Positions 16,229 through 24,206 of a stretch of 64,000 bases of DNA are shown here, one piece after another. Position 1 is the stretch's first letter. Every line of letters begins with the position of its first letter. The stretch spans positions 124,001 through 188,000 of the forward strand of contig NZ_LIXJ01000003.1 in NCBI RefSeq assembly GCF_001905795.1, written 5' to 3'. The stretch comes from Streptomyces sp. CB01580. Lineage in GTDB: Bacteria > Actinomycetota > Actinomycetes > Streptomycetales > Streptomycetaceae. The translations under genes and the position numbers were made by a program. Under the pieces are notes generated by a model, which had not been told where the DNA came from, searched no databases, and worked only from the letters and a program-made list of their open reading frames with translations.

Positions 16229-17592
16229 TGACCCCGCCGCGCCAACTCGTCGTCGAGGCCGACGGAGGATCCCGGGGCAACCCCGGGCCCGCCGGTTACG
16301 GGGCCGTCGTCGTCGACCCGGCGACGGGGGAGACCCTTGCCGAGGCGGCGGAGTACATCGGCATCGCGACGAACAACGTCGCCGAGTACAAGGGCCTGAT
16401 CGCGGGCCTGAAGGCGGCGAGGGCGCTGGTACCGGACGCGTCGGCGGACGACGCGCTCCGGGTGCGGGTCCGGATGGACTCCAAGCTGGTCGTGGAACAG
16501 ATGTCGGGCCGCTGGAAGATCAAGCACCCGGACATGAAGCCGCTCGCGGCCGAGGCGGGGCGCGTCCTGCCGCCCTCGGCCGTCACGTACGAGTGGATCC
16601 CCCGCGAGCGGAACAAGCACGCCGACCGGCTCGCCAACGAGGCGATGGACGCGGGCCGACGTGGTGAACAGTGGGATCCATCGGCGTCGACGGCCGCCCT
16701 CGACATCGCCCGGCCGTCGGTCGCCGCCGCCCTGCCGCCGGTCTCCGGCCCGCCCGGTGACGCGACGGCGGGCGCGGCGAGGGCACGCGCGGCCCTCGCC
16801 TCCCGGCCGTCGGCGGGTGCGGCGGCGGGTGCGGCGACGGCGGCCCCGCCGACGGACACGGAAGCGGCCTCGGTCACCGGTGCGGCTCCCACGGCGGGTA
16901 CGGCCCCGGAGCGGGCGGCCGTCCCGGCGGCCGCGCCCCAGGTGGGCTGGGGCGCTGCCCCCGACCTCGGCGCGCCCGCCACCTTCGTCCTGCTCCGGCA
17001 CGGCGAGACGGCCCTCACCCCCGAGAAGCGGTTCTCGGGCAGCGGCGGCACCGACCCCGAGCTCTCCGCGGCGGGTCGCCGTCAGGCCGAGGCCATCGCC
17101 CGGTCGTTGGCCGCCCGGGGCACCATCCAGGAGGTCGTCAGCTCCCCGCTGCGGCGCTGCCGCGAGACGGCCGATGCGGTGGCGGCCCGGCTCGGCCTGG
17201 AGGTCCGCATCGATGAGGGGCTGCGCGAGACGGACTTCGGCGCCTGGGAGGGGCTGACGTTCGCCGAGGTGCGTGAACGCCACGGCTCCGACCTGGACGC
17301 CTGGCTCGCGTCCGAGGAGGCCGCTCCCACCGGGGGAGGCGAGAGCTTCGCCGAGGTCACCCGTCGGGTGGCGGCCGCCCGGGACCGTCTCGTCGCCCGC
17401 CATGCGGGCCGCACGGTCCTCCTCGTCACCCATGTGACGCCGATCAAGATCCTCGTCCGGCTGGCCCTCGGTGCCCCGCCGGAAGCCCTGTTCCGCATGG
17501 AACTCTCGGCGGCGTCGGTGTCCGCGGTGGCGTACTACGCGGACGGGAACGCCTCGCTCCGGCTGCTGAACGACACCTCGCACCTGAGGTAG
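16228..17592 (+). CDS. Bifunctional RNase H / histidine (acid) phosphatase
   Basis: A 454-aa fusion. The N-terminal RNase HI domain (about 1-150) has the acidic active site in VEADGGSRGNPGPAGYG, Glu in NNVAEYKGL, Asp in RMDSKLVVEQM and HADRLANEAMD. An Ala/Pro/Thr-rich linker (about 155-245) follows. The C-terminal phosphoglycerate-mutase-like domain has the catalytic LLRHGE (His about 257), SSPLRRCRETA and the second His in LLVTHVTPIKIL. It may degrade RNA in hybrids and dephosphorylate a small substrate; a cobalamin-related CobC activity is reported for relatives. It starts at ATG 16228 inside the TAATG junction with the zinc-ribbon gene. Confidence 0.93.
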   Translation: MTPPRQLVVEADGGSRGNPGPAGYGAVVVDPATGETLAEAAEYIGIATNNVAEYKGLIAGLKAARALVPDASADDALRVRVRMDSKLVVEQMSGRWKIKHPDMKPLAAEAGRVLPPSAVTYEWIPRERNKHADRLANEAMDAGRRGEQWDPSASTAALDIARPSVAAALPPVSGPPGDATAGAARARAALASRPSAGAAAGAATAAPPTDTEAASVTGAAPTAGTAPERAAVPAAAPQVGWGAAPDLGAPATFVLLRHGETALTPEKRFSGSGGTDPELSAAGRRQAEAIARSLAARGTIQEVVSSPLRRCRETADAVAARLGLEVRIDEGLRETDFGAWEGLTFAEVRERHGSDLDAWLASEEAAPTGGGESFAEVTRRVAAARDRLVARHAGRTVLLVTHVTPIKILVRLALGAPPEALFRMELSAASVSAVAYYADGNASLRLLNDTSHLR

Positions 17593-17758
17593 GCCGCGCC
17601 CGCGGCACATCGGTCCTGTCCCGCATCGCCCCGGACGGCGGATGCCCGCCCCGGTCCGGGGCCCCGTGGTCCTGTGCCCGTCCCGGGCCGCCCGTGGCCG
17701 TCCGGGTCCCGGGTCAGGGCGTCTCCCGTCCTCGTCCCCGGGCCCGGATCGGTCCCGG

Positions 17759-18379
17759 TCAGCCGCGCAGCGCCGCGGCCTCGCGCGCGAGCCGTTCCAC
17801 CCGCGCCCAGTCCTTCGCCGCCACGGCATCCGCCGGGACCATCCAACTGCCGCCCACGCAACCGACGTTGGGGAGCGCAAGATAGGACGGGGCACACGCC
17901 GCCGAGATGCCGCCCGTCGGGCAGAACCGGGCCTGTGGCAGCGGAGAGGACAATGCCTTGAGGTAGGCGGTGCCGCCCGCCGCCTCGGCCGGGAAGAACT
18001 TCATCTCCGTGACCCCGCGCTCCAGCAGCGCGACCACCTCGGACGTCGTCGAGACCCCGGGCAGGAACGGCGTTCCCGACGCCCGCATCGCGTCCAGCAG
18101 CGGGTCCGTCCAGCCCGGGCTGACCAGGAACCGGGCCCCCGCGGCGACCGCGTCGGCGACGTTCCGGGGCGAGATCACCGTGCCCGCGCCGACCACCGCG
18201 TCCGGCACCCCGTCGGCGATCGCGCCGATCGCGTCCAGGGCCGCGGGCGTCCGCAACGTGACCTCGATGGCGGGGAGCCCCCCGGCGACCAGGGCCCGGG
18301 CGAGCGGCACCGCGTCGGCGGCATCCGTCAGGACGACTACGGGGAGGACGGGGGCAAGGTCCAGCACGGAGGAGGTCAT
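17759..18379 (-). CDS. eda: KDPG/KHG aldolase-type protein
   Basis: A 206-aa class I aldolase of the KDPG/KHG family, expected to split 2-keto-3-deoxy-6-phosphogluconate or 4-hydroxy-2-oxoglutarate into pyruvate and an aldehyde. Visible motifs are the catalytic Glu in AIEVTLRTPAAL, VGAGTV, and the Schiff-base Lys in VTEMKFFPAEAAGG, followed by CPTGGIS. I choose ATG 18379, eight bases after AGGA; ATG 18388 is possible. No other Entner-Doudoroff gene is near. A 34-bp palindrome just upstream suggests control by a sugar-acid-responsive repressor. It converges with the RNase H gene across about 165 GC-rich bases with no other feature. Confidence 0.88.
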   Translation of the reverse strand: MTSSVLDLAPVLPVVVLTDAADAVPLARALVAGGLPAIEVTLRTPAALDAIGAIADGVPDAVVGAGTVISPRNVADAVAAGARFLVSPGWTDPLLDAMRASGTPFLPGVSTTSEVVALLERGVTEMKFFPAEAAGGTAYLKALSSPLPQARFCPTGGISAACAPSYLALPNVGCVGGSWMVPADAVAAKDWARVERLAREAAALRG

Positions 18380-18401
18380 GCGGCACATCCTGCCGCGCAC
18401 C

Positions 18402-18435
18402 TGCATCATGCACAACGCGCGTTGCGCATGATGCA
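18402..18435. promoter_or_regulatory. 34-bp near-perfect palindrome upstream of eda
   Basis: TGCATCATGC at the left pairs with GCATGATGCA at the right, and the centre CAACGCGCGTTG is itself palindromic. Only one base pair (18412/18425) breaks the symmetry. It ends 23 bases before the eda start on the minus strand, overlapping the promoter, so it is probably an operator, for example for a GntR or IclR protein. Confidence 0.7.
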
Positions 18436-18466
18436 ACGCATCCCCGGCGGCTCGTCCGGTCCCGCG

Positions 18467-19267
18467 TCAGTGGATCTCCGTCACCACGACGTCCAGCGAC
18501 CACGCCCGCCCGGACCGTTCCGGGGCCTCGGCCTCCACCACGTACCCGAGGTCCCGCAGCGTACCGACCAGCTCCGCGGGTCCCTTCGGCCGCGCGCCCG
18601 ACACCAGCAGGTCGCGCACCAGCCGGCCCTTCGTCGCCTTGTTGAAGTGGCTGACCACGGACCGCTTCTCGACCCCGTCCACCATCTGGGAGTGCAGCAC
18701 CCGCACGCTCGCCGTGCGCTGAGCCACCTCCCCCTTCGGCTTCCATGCGGCGGCGTAGGCGGAGGACCGCAGGTCCAGGACGAGCCCGTCCCCGGCCACC
18801 TCCGGCATGACCTCGGCCAGCGGGCCGCGCCAGTACGCCCCGAGGGCGCCCAGGCCGGGCAGCTTCACCCCCATCGAGCAGCGGTACGACGGAATCCGGT
18901 CGCCCACCCGCACGGCGCCCCACAGCCCGGAGAAGACCAGCAACGACTTCCCGGCCCGCCGCTTGGCCGCCGCGTCCAGCGAGGCCAGGTCCAGGGCGTC
19001 GTACAGCACCCCGGTGTAGATCTCCCTGGCCGGCCGCGTTCCCGCCGTCCGCAGTTCCGCGTTCTTCGCGACCTCGCCGCGCAGCCCCTCGCTCAGCCCC
19101 AGGACCTCACGGGCCTTCTCCTCGTCCGCCGCGCACAGTTCGACCAGTTCGTCGAGGACCGCCGCCCGCGCCGCGGCCAGCCCCGGGAGCGACAGCGACT
19201 CCGGTTTCAGCGGCGCGCCCCGCCCCGACGCGGCCTTGCCCTCCGACGGCGGCAACAGCACCAGCAC
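18467..19267 (-). CDS. yaaA: YaaA family (UPF0246) peroxide-stress protein
   Basis: A 266-aa YaaA-family protein. In E. coli YaaA lowers free iron and limits oxidative DNA damage during peroxide stress. Family motifs are the N-terminal LVLLPPSEGK, YTGVLYDALD, FSGLWGAVRVGDRIPSYR and the C-terminal VSHFNKATKGRLVRDLL. The start is GTG 19267, with AGGGA about six bases upstream; this gives the usual N-terminus VLVLLPPSEGK, whereas the longer frame adds residues with no family match. It lies 87 bases downstream of the eda upstream region on the same strand but is probably transcribed separately. Confidence 0.9.
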   Translation of the reverse strand: MLVLLPPSEGKAASGRGAPLKPESLSLPGLAAARAAVLDELVELCAADEEKAREVLGLSEGLRGEVAKNAELRTAGTRPAREIYTGVLYDALDLASLDAAAKRRAGKSLLVFSGLWGAVRVGDRIPSYRCSMGVKLPGLGALGAYWRGPLAEVMPEVAGDGLVLDLRSSAYAAAWKPKGEVAQRTASVRVLHSQMVDGVEKRSVVSHFNKATKGRLVRDLLVSGARPKGPAELVGTLRDLGYVVEAEAPERSGRAWSLDVVVTEIH

Positions 19268-19325
19268 GGCGTTTCCCTTCGTACGTACGCACAGGTGAAC
19301 GGCCCACGAAGGGCCTCGCACCAGC

Positions 19326-20171
19326 CTACGGGGACTTCCGCGGCCCCTGTACGAGAGCGGTCACGACGGCCCCCGGATCGTCCGCGTGGAACCGCACCGT
19401 CCGCGCCGAGCCGTGCTTTCCCAGCGGTCGCACGAACGTCACCGGACCCGTCAGCTCCACCGTCACCGTCGTCTGGCCGCCCACGGCGAGATCGAGCACG
19501 CCGTCGGCGCCCACCCGCGCCGATCCGCCCTCGGGGCAGCGCCGTTCGACCCGAGCGGACGCCACCGTCCCCGCCGGAACCCGCACGTCGAACAGGGCGC
19601 CGTAACGGATCCGCAGCGCCCCGTCGGCCCCCACCACATGCGGCCGGGTCACGCACGAGGCGTGGAACGCGAGGACGAAGACCACTCCGTACGCGTCCAG
19701 CACCAGTACCACCGCGTGCACGACCGGCCACGGGATCAGCAGCGCCAGCACCAGCGTCTCGACCAGCGCGACGAACAGCAGGCCGTACACCATCGCCGTC
19801 TGCGGGCCGGTGTACGGCACGGCGAGGGCGTCTTCCGGCACGCCGTGGCGCCGCCGCAGCACCCACAGCCCGAGGCTGCTCAGAGCCCGTGCCTCGTGCG
19901 CGACGAGCCGGCGCACCGGCCCCGGCACGGCGGTGCGCACCACCGCGCCCACCGCGTCCCGCCGACCGGCACCCGCGCGCCGCGCCGCGAGCCACAGCCG
20001 CCCCAGCACGACGCACTCGACCGCCATGGCGCACGCCGCCAGCGCCGCCGCCCCCGCCAGGACCGCCCCCGGTGTCCGGACCCCGGCCGCCCGGCAGCCG
20101 AGCAGCACCGCCTCCACGGCCAGGGCGGCTCCCGCGACACCCCGCACCACCCGTCTGCTCACCCCGCTCAC
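19326..20171 (-). CDS. Integral membrane protein of unknown function
   Basis: A 281-aa protein I do not recognise. About four hydrophobic segments occupy residues 10-60 and 130-190 (AGAALAVEAVLLGC, MVYGLLFVALVETLVLALLIPW, VVHAVVLVLDAYGVVFVLAFHA). A soluble beta-rich C-terminal domain of about 80 residues follows. I start it at GTG 20171, which overlaps the TGA of the MerR gene (GTGA); GTG 20162 is also possible. The 4-base overlap implies translational coupling, so this membrane protein is the likely partner or target of the MerR regulator. Confidence 0.8.
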   Translation of the reverse strand: MSGVSRRVVRGVAGAALAVEAVLLGCRAAGVRTPGAVLAGAAALAACAMAVECVVLGRLWLAARRAGAGRRDAVGAVVRTAVPGPVRRLVAHEARALSSLGLWVLRRRHGVPEDALAVPYTGPQTAMVYGLLFVALVETLVLALLIPWPVVHAVVLVLDAYGVVFVLAFHASCVTRPHVVGADGALRIRYGALFDVRVPAGTVASARVERRCPEGGSARVGADGVLDLAVGGQTTVTVELTGPVTFVRPLGKHGSARTVRFHADDPGAVVTALVQGPRKSP

Positions 20172-20935
20172 CCCGTTCCCCGCCCCGCCGCACGTTCCGC
20201 CACGCGCGCGGCCAGCGCGGCCATCACCCGGCGCACCACCTCGGCCTGCGCGGGCGCGCACTCGTCCAGCAGCGCCTCACCGAAGCCGGACGCCGTGACC
20301 GGGTCGCCGGAGGAGGCCGCCGCCAGCACCCCGTCCAGCACCTCCTCCGGTACGGCGGCGGCCAGATCGGCGGCCAGCGGGGCGATGCGCGGATCGTCCG
20401 CGGGAGCCTCCGCCAGGGCGTCCAGCCGTTCGTACATGGCCGGCAGGCCGGGGTCCTCGGCCATGGGCCGCAGCGTGTCGGAGAAGTCGCCGCCGGTCAT
20501 CGTCTCCAGCAGCACGAGGTGCTCGCGGTCCCTCACGGCCATGGGGGAGGCGATGCCGGGCGCCGTGCCCAGCAGTTCCACCAGCGCGGGCGGCATGGAC
20601 CCCCCGGAGCCGCCCGACGTGTCCAGCAGCCGGGCCAGCCGCATTCTCCGTTCCCGGATCGCACGCTCCTGCCGTGCCAGATCCGCATCCAACTCGGCGA
20701 GTATGTCGAGGAGTTCACGGCCGTCGTCGTCGGCCAGGGCGTCACGGACCTCGTCCAGCGTGAGCCCCAGCTCGGTCAGCCGACGTATCCGGGCCAGTTT
20801 CACCGCGTCACGCACGCCGTAGACCCGGTATCCATTGGCGCGGCGCCCGGGCTCGGGCAGCAGACCGATGTGGTGGTAATGCCGGACCGCCCGCGAGGTG
20901 ACCCCGGCGAGCGCGGCGATCTCTCCTATCCGCAT
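20168..20935 (-). CDS. MerR-family transcriptional regulator
   Basis: A 255-aa MerR regulator. The winged-helix domain (1-70) is clear: MRIGEIAALAGVTSRAVRHYHHIGLLPEPGR, then NGYRVYG and RIRRLTELGLTLDEVRDAL. A coiled coil (about 75-110) and a long Ala-rich effector domain without a Cys metal motif follow, so it probably senses an organic ligand, as TipA-like members do. The promoter at 20942-20972 has the 19-bp spacer and internal inverted repeat expected of a MerR target. This suggests autoregulation together with the coupled membrane-protein gene. Confidence 0.92.
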   Translation of the reverse strand: MRIGEIAALAGVTSRAVRHYHHIGLLPEPGRRANGYRVYGVRDAVKLARIRRLTELGLTLDEVRDALADDDGRELLDILAELDADLARQERAIRERRMRLARLLDTSGGSGGSMPPALVELLGTAPGIASPMAVRDREHLVLLETMTGGDFSDTLRPMAEDPGLPAMYERLDALAEAPADDPRIAPLAADLAAAVPEEVLDGVLAAASSGDPVTASGFGEALLDECAPAQAEVVRRVMAALAARVAERAAGRGTG

Positions 20936-20941
20936 GAGGCC

Positions 20942-20972
20942 AGTAGAAACGTTGACGCAACGGCAAGGTCAA
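20942..20972 (-). promoter_or_regulatory. MerR-type promoter with 19-bp spacer, leaderless
   Basis: On the minus strand TTGACC (20972-20967) and TCTACT (20947-20942) are separated by 19 bases. TTGAC and GTCAA half-sites form an inverted repeat within the spacer, the usual MerR operator layout. The -10 lies only 6 bases before ATG 20935, so the mRNA is probably leaderless. Confidence 0.7.
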
Positions 20973-21021
20973 GCGCCGCCCGCCCCGGACCCTGCCGCGT
21001 CGGGGGCTCCCGCCGGGCGGG

Positions 21022-21027
21022 TAGCAT
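21022..21027 (+). promoter_or_regulatory. -10 element of rnpB
   Basis: TAGCAT fits the housekeeping TAnnnT pattern and lies about 7-12 bases before the mature 5' end of RNase P RNA. I see no convincing -35 hexamer. Confidence 0.5.
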
Positions 21028-21038
21028 GGTCGGCACGG

Positions 21039-21443
21039 CAGACGAGCCGGGCGGACGGCCGCGTGGTGATCTTCGGATCTCCCCGAGGAACGTCCGGGCT
21101 CCACAGGGCAGGGTGATGGCTAACGGCCACCCGGGGCGACCCGCGGGACAGTGCCACAGAGAACAGACCGCCGGGGACCTCGGTCCTCGGTAAGGGTGAA
21201 ACGGTGGTGTAAGAGACCACCAGCGCCTGGGGTGACCCAGGCGGCTAGGTAAACCCCACCCGGAGCAAGGTCAAGAGGGGCCGTCGTGAGACGGCCCTGC
21301 GCGAATGATCGAGGGCGGCCCGCCCGAGTTCGCGGGTAGACCGCACGAGGCCGGCAGCAATGCCGGTCCTAGATGGATGGCCGTCTCCCCGGCCGCCGCG
21401 AGGCGACCGGGTGACAGAACCCGGCGTACAGCCCGACTCGTCT
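21039..21443 (+). ncRNA. rnpB: RNase P RNA (class A)
   Basis: The catalytic RNA that trims tRNA 5' ends. The ends pair as helix P1: CAGACGAGCCGGGC at the 5' end with GCCCGACTCGTCTG at the 3' end. The conserved core GAGGAACGTCCGGGCTCCAC (about 21092) and the 3' partner ACAGAACCCGGCGTACAG (about 21414) are present. AGGGTGAAACGGTGGTGTAAGAGACC is the family's central region (given here only to locate it, at about 21194). The length, about 405 nt, is right for actinobacteria. Exact ends are estimated from P1 pairing. Confidence 0.96.
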
Positions 21444-21891
21444 GCCGCCCTCCACCTTTCCGTCCACGCCCGGGACTTGTGGGCGCACCGCGTCGGGCGG
21501 GCGCACGGGCGCCGCCGCGCCCGTCGGGACCGGGACCGCCGGGCCGGACGGGGGCCACGCCGGGGCGAGGAGCTCCGGGCGATGACCGCCGGGACGCGGC
21601 TCGGCATCTCCGTCACCGTTGCTCCGGACCCGACGCACGGCCACGGTCCGCACTGGTCCGCCCGGACGCACCCGGCCGGATGACCGTACGCGGCCGGGCC
21701 GGACGGCCGTACGCCGTCGGGCCGGTCCCTGAAGGGACACCGGCTCGGCTCCCCGGGGCCCGGCCGACCCGGGTGCCCCGCGGCGCGTCCGGGGGACGGC
21801 TCCGAGCGGGCCGGTCCGCGGGAACTGCTGGGCGGAGAGCCGGTCGTGAGGCACGATCGTGTCGAGCTGACTCCTCGGGAAAGGTTCGCAC
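21444..21891. other. Intergenic region without a recognisable gene
   Basis: The 448 bases between rnpB and the phosphoesterase gene are GC-rich, and no frame shows a convincing protein. A perfect 10-bp palindrome CACGATCGTG lies at 21852-21861, about 30 bases before the next start codon, and may be an operator. Confidence 0.5.
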
Positions 21892-22788
21892 GTGTCCGAA
21901 CACGCCTCCGGAAGCCGCGGTTCCCTGTTCGCGGTGAGCGACCTGCACATCGGGATCGCGGACAACCGCCCCCTCACCGAGTCCCTGCGGCCGGAATCGG
22001 ACGAGGACTGGCTGATCGTCGCCGGTGATGTCGCGGAACGGGCCGAGGACGTGGAGTGGGCGCTGCGGCTGCTCGCGGGACGGTTCTCCCGGGTGCTGTG
22101 GACCCCCGGCAACCACGAGCTGTGGACGGTCAACCGCGACCCGCTCCAGCTGCGGGGGCGGGAGCGGTACGAGCACCTGGTCGAGGTGTGCCGGAGCATC
22201 GGGGTGTCGACGCCGCAGGACCCCTACCCGCTGTGGCCGGGCCCCGGGGGACCGGTGGCCGTGGCGCCCGTGTTCCTCCTGTACGACTACAGCTTCCGGG
22301 CGCCGGGAACCGCGACCAAGGAGGAGTCGTTGGCGTACGCGCACGAGACCGGCGTGGTGTGCACCGACGAGTACCTGCTCCACCCCGACCCCTACCCGGG
22401 CCGGGACGACTGGTGCCGGGCCCGGGTGGCGGAGACGGAACGGCGGCTCGCCGCGCACGATCCGGCGATCCCGCTGGTCATCGCCGGTCACTGGCCGCTG
22501 GTGCGGGATCCCATGAACGTACTGAAGTACCCCGAGTTCGCGCAGTGGTGCGGCACCGAGCTCACCGCCGACTGGCACCGGCGGTTCAACGTGGCGGCCG
22601 TGGTCTACGGCCATCTGCACATCCCGCGCACGACCTGGTACGACGGGGTCCGCTTCGAGGAGGTGTCCATCGGATACCCGAGGGAATGGCGCGAACGCGG
22701 TCACCCCAAAGGACTGCTGCGGCGGATCCTCCCGTACGACGGTGTCCCGGTGGCACGGCCCCCGCTCAACGGTGGCCCAGCACGTTGA
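21892..22788 (+). CDS. Calcineurin-like metallophosphoesterase
   Basis: A 298-aa binuclear metallophosphoesterase. All family motifs are visible in order: SDLHIG, VAGDVAE, TPGNHELW, IAGHWPL and VYGHLH. The start is GTG 21892 with GGAAAGG upstream. Relatives in Streptomyces often sit beside a phosphopantetheinyl transferase and natural-product genes; none is present here. The substrate is unknown. The 3' end overlaps the convergent VOC gene by 23 bases. Confidence 0.92.
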   Translation: MSEHASGSRGSLFAVSDLHIGIADNRPLTESLRPESDEDWLIVAGDVAERAEDVEWALRLLAGRFSRVLWTPGNHELWTVNRDPLQLRGRERYEHLVEVCRSIGVSTPQDPYPLWPGPGGPVAVAPVFLLYDYSFRAPGTATKEESLAYAHETGVVCTDEYLLHPDPYPGRDDWCRARVAETERRLAAHDPAIPLVIAGHWPLVRDPMNVLKYPEFAQWCGTELTADWHRRFNVAAVVYGHLHIPRTTWYDGVRFEEVSIGYPREWRERGHPKGLLRRILPYDGVPVARPPLNGGPAR

Positions 22789-23131
22789 CCACACGGCCGT
22801 TGGGGTCGCGGACGAAGAAGCGGCGTACGCCCCAGTCCTCGTCGCGCAACGGGTACACGATCTCCGCGCCGTTCTCCTTCATGGCCGTGTACGCCGCGTC
22901 CACGTCGTCCACCTCCACGCTCAGATCCGGTGTGACCGGCGCGGTCGCGTCGGCCGCCACGATGCTGATCTGGGCCGATGGGTGGGCGGGGGAGGCGAGC
23001 GTCATGATCCAGCCGTGGTTCATGACCTCCTGGAGGCCCAACCGGCCGTAGAACTCGGCGTTCCGCTCCATCGCGGGCCCCGGGGCGACGGTGGCTGTCC
23101 GGATGTTGGGGACGATCCGGCGGATGGACAT
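22766..23131 (-). CDS. VOC (glyoxalase/bleomycin-resistance) family protein
   Basis: A 121-aa single-domain vicinal oxygen chelate protein with the repeated beta-alpha-beta-beta-beta units: FYGRLGLQEVMNHGW near the N-terminus, LSVEVDDVDAAYTAMKENGAEIVYPL in the middle and VRRFFVRDPNGRVVNVLGH at the end. The ATG at 23131 follows an AGGAG site. Possible roles are glyoxalase-like chemistry or antibiotic binding. The metal ligands expected of true glyoxalase I are not all obvious. It overlaps the phosphoesterase gene tail to tail. Confidence 0.88.
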   Translation of the reverse strand: MSIRRIVPNIRTATVAPGPAMERNAEFYGRLGLQEVMNHGWIMTLASPAHPSAQISIVAADATAPVTPDLSVEVDDVDAAYTAMKENGAEIVYPLRDEDWGVRRFFVRDPNGRVVNVLGHR

Positions 23132-23244
23132 CGGCGACTCCTGTCCGGGGCCCGTCTGGGCCCGTCTCGGGATCCGCGCCTTTCCGCAGAGCCGACGGAT
23201 CGACGGAGCGACGGGTCGGCGGGCGGGTGCGGACGGGTGGCGTG

Positions 23245-23269
23245 GACCGGTCCGGATACCGGACCGGTC
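23245..23269. terminator. Perfect 11-bp hairpin
   Basis: GACCGGTCCGG and CCGGACCGGTC pair around the loop ATA. It lies downstream of the GBL-receptor gene and upstream of the VOC gene, both on the minus strand, and probably ends the receptor transcript. The rest of 23132-23417 shows no gene. Confidence 0.65.
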
Positions 23270-23417
23270 GGTCGGTCAGCCCCTCCAGTCTTGCCCTCCG
23301 GCGCCCCGTGTGCCACCGAACAGGCCGACATCGCCCCCCGTGGTGTACGGAATCTCACGCCGTGGGCCGGGCGGGCCGGTCGTCGGCCGCTCGTAGCGGC
23401 CCGGACGGGCGCGTCCC

Positions 23418-24077
23418 TCAGCCGGTCGCGCCGGCCCGGCCGGGCACCGCTTCGAGGGCCTCGGAGAGCCGCTCGCCGCGGTCCTCGGCCATGTCGAGCG
23501 TGGTCAGTACCGCCGGTGTCGAAATGCTCGGCAGTACGAAGTGCAGAAGTACCGCAATTCGATGCCCCAAATCCTCCCGCTTGCAAAGGGCTTGGGACAT
23601 CACTTGAATACCGGAGAAGGAACCGGCGAGCATTTCCGCGGTCTCGCGCGGGTCGACGTGCGGCAGCAGCTCGCCCTGATCCTTCGCCGCGTTCAGCAGG
23701 TGTTCCAGCCTGTCTATCCAGGCACGGAACGGGGTGCCCCGGTCGAGCCCCTCCACCGCCTGGTCCATGGCCAGCCCGACGCTGGCGCGCACCAGCGGCT
23801 CGTGGCGGAGCCGGTGGGCGAGCAACATGCCCTGGTCGACGAGCTCCTGGAGCTTCGTCAGCTGAGGCAGCGGATTGCTGTCCAGCTGCACGTCCATCAC
23901 CCCGAGTGCCAGGTCTTCCTTCGAGGAGAAGTGGAAGTAAAGTGCACCTTTGGTGACTCCGGCCCGGGCGAGGATCTCGCTGATGGTGGCGCTGCTGTAG
24001 CCGCGTTCATCAAATACGGTGGCGGCCGCCGCCAGGATCGACCGTCGAGTCTGGATCGCGCGCGCCTGCTGTGCCAT
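23418..24077 (-). CDS. Gamma-butyrolactone receptor, ArpA/ScbR-type TetR regulator
   Basis: A 219-aa TetR-family repressor. The DNA-binding domain AIQTRRSILAAAATVFDERGY...ATISEILARAGVTKGALYFHF is characteristic of ArpA/ScbR/BarA receptors. Trp120 in FRAWIDRL matches the ligand-pocket Trp conserved in true receptors, which favours a real lactone receptor over a pseudo-receptor. It diverges from an afsA homologue, and a likely autoregulatory element lies between them (24132-24155). It should repress itself and afsA until enough signal accumulates. No antibiotic cluster or SARP gene is adjacent, so its targets must be elsewhere. The ATG at 24077 is preceded only by a weak purine run. Confidence 0.93.
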   Translation of the reverse strand: MAQQARAIQTRRSILAAAATVFDERGYSSATISEILARAGVTKGALYFHFSSKEDLALGVMDVQLDSNPLPQLTKLQELVDQGMLLAHRLRHEPLVRASVGLAMDQAVEGLDRGTPFRAWIDRLEHLLNAAKDQGELLPHVDPRETAEMLAGSFSGIQVMSQALCKREDLGHRIAVLLHFVLPSISTPAVLTTLDMAEDRGERLSEALEAVPGRAGATG

Positions 24078-24131
24078 CAGCTACAAGTCTCTCTCCGCCG
24101 TGGCGTGGTCAGCACCAAGTATGGCTGGATA

Positions 24132-24155
24132 GGAAAACCGGACTGTCAGTATCTT
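24132..24155. promoter_or_regulatory. Autoregulatory element (ARE)-like operator of the GBL system
   Basis: In the 129-base divergent region, AAAACCGG and CAGTATCTT half-sites, read in reverse as AAGATACTG...CCGGTTTTC, resemble ARE sequences bound by ArpA/ScbR proteins (AAGATAC...CCGGTT pattern, from memory). Its position between receptor and afsA genes is where AREs usually occur. Confidence 0.6.
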
Positions 24156-24206
24156 ACTGCGGAGGCCATCGGCCCTCCCGGTATGGATCCTCTGGGAGGA
24201 AGATTC

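Noticed and set aside
21360..21683. Possible small gene between rnpB and the phosphoesterase
   Set aside because: It begins inside rnpB and is Arg-rich without any recognisable motif. An internal ATG at about 21581 has a weak GGAG, but the 33-aa product looks random.
23132..23417. Extra gene between the VOC and GBL-receptor genes
   Set aside because: Frames here are antisense continuations with no domain. The interval holds a hairpin and little else.
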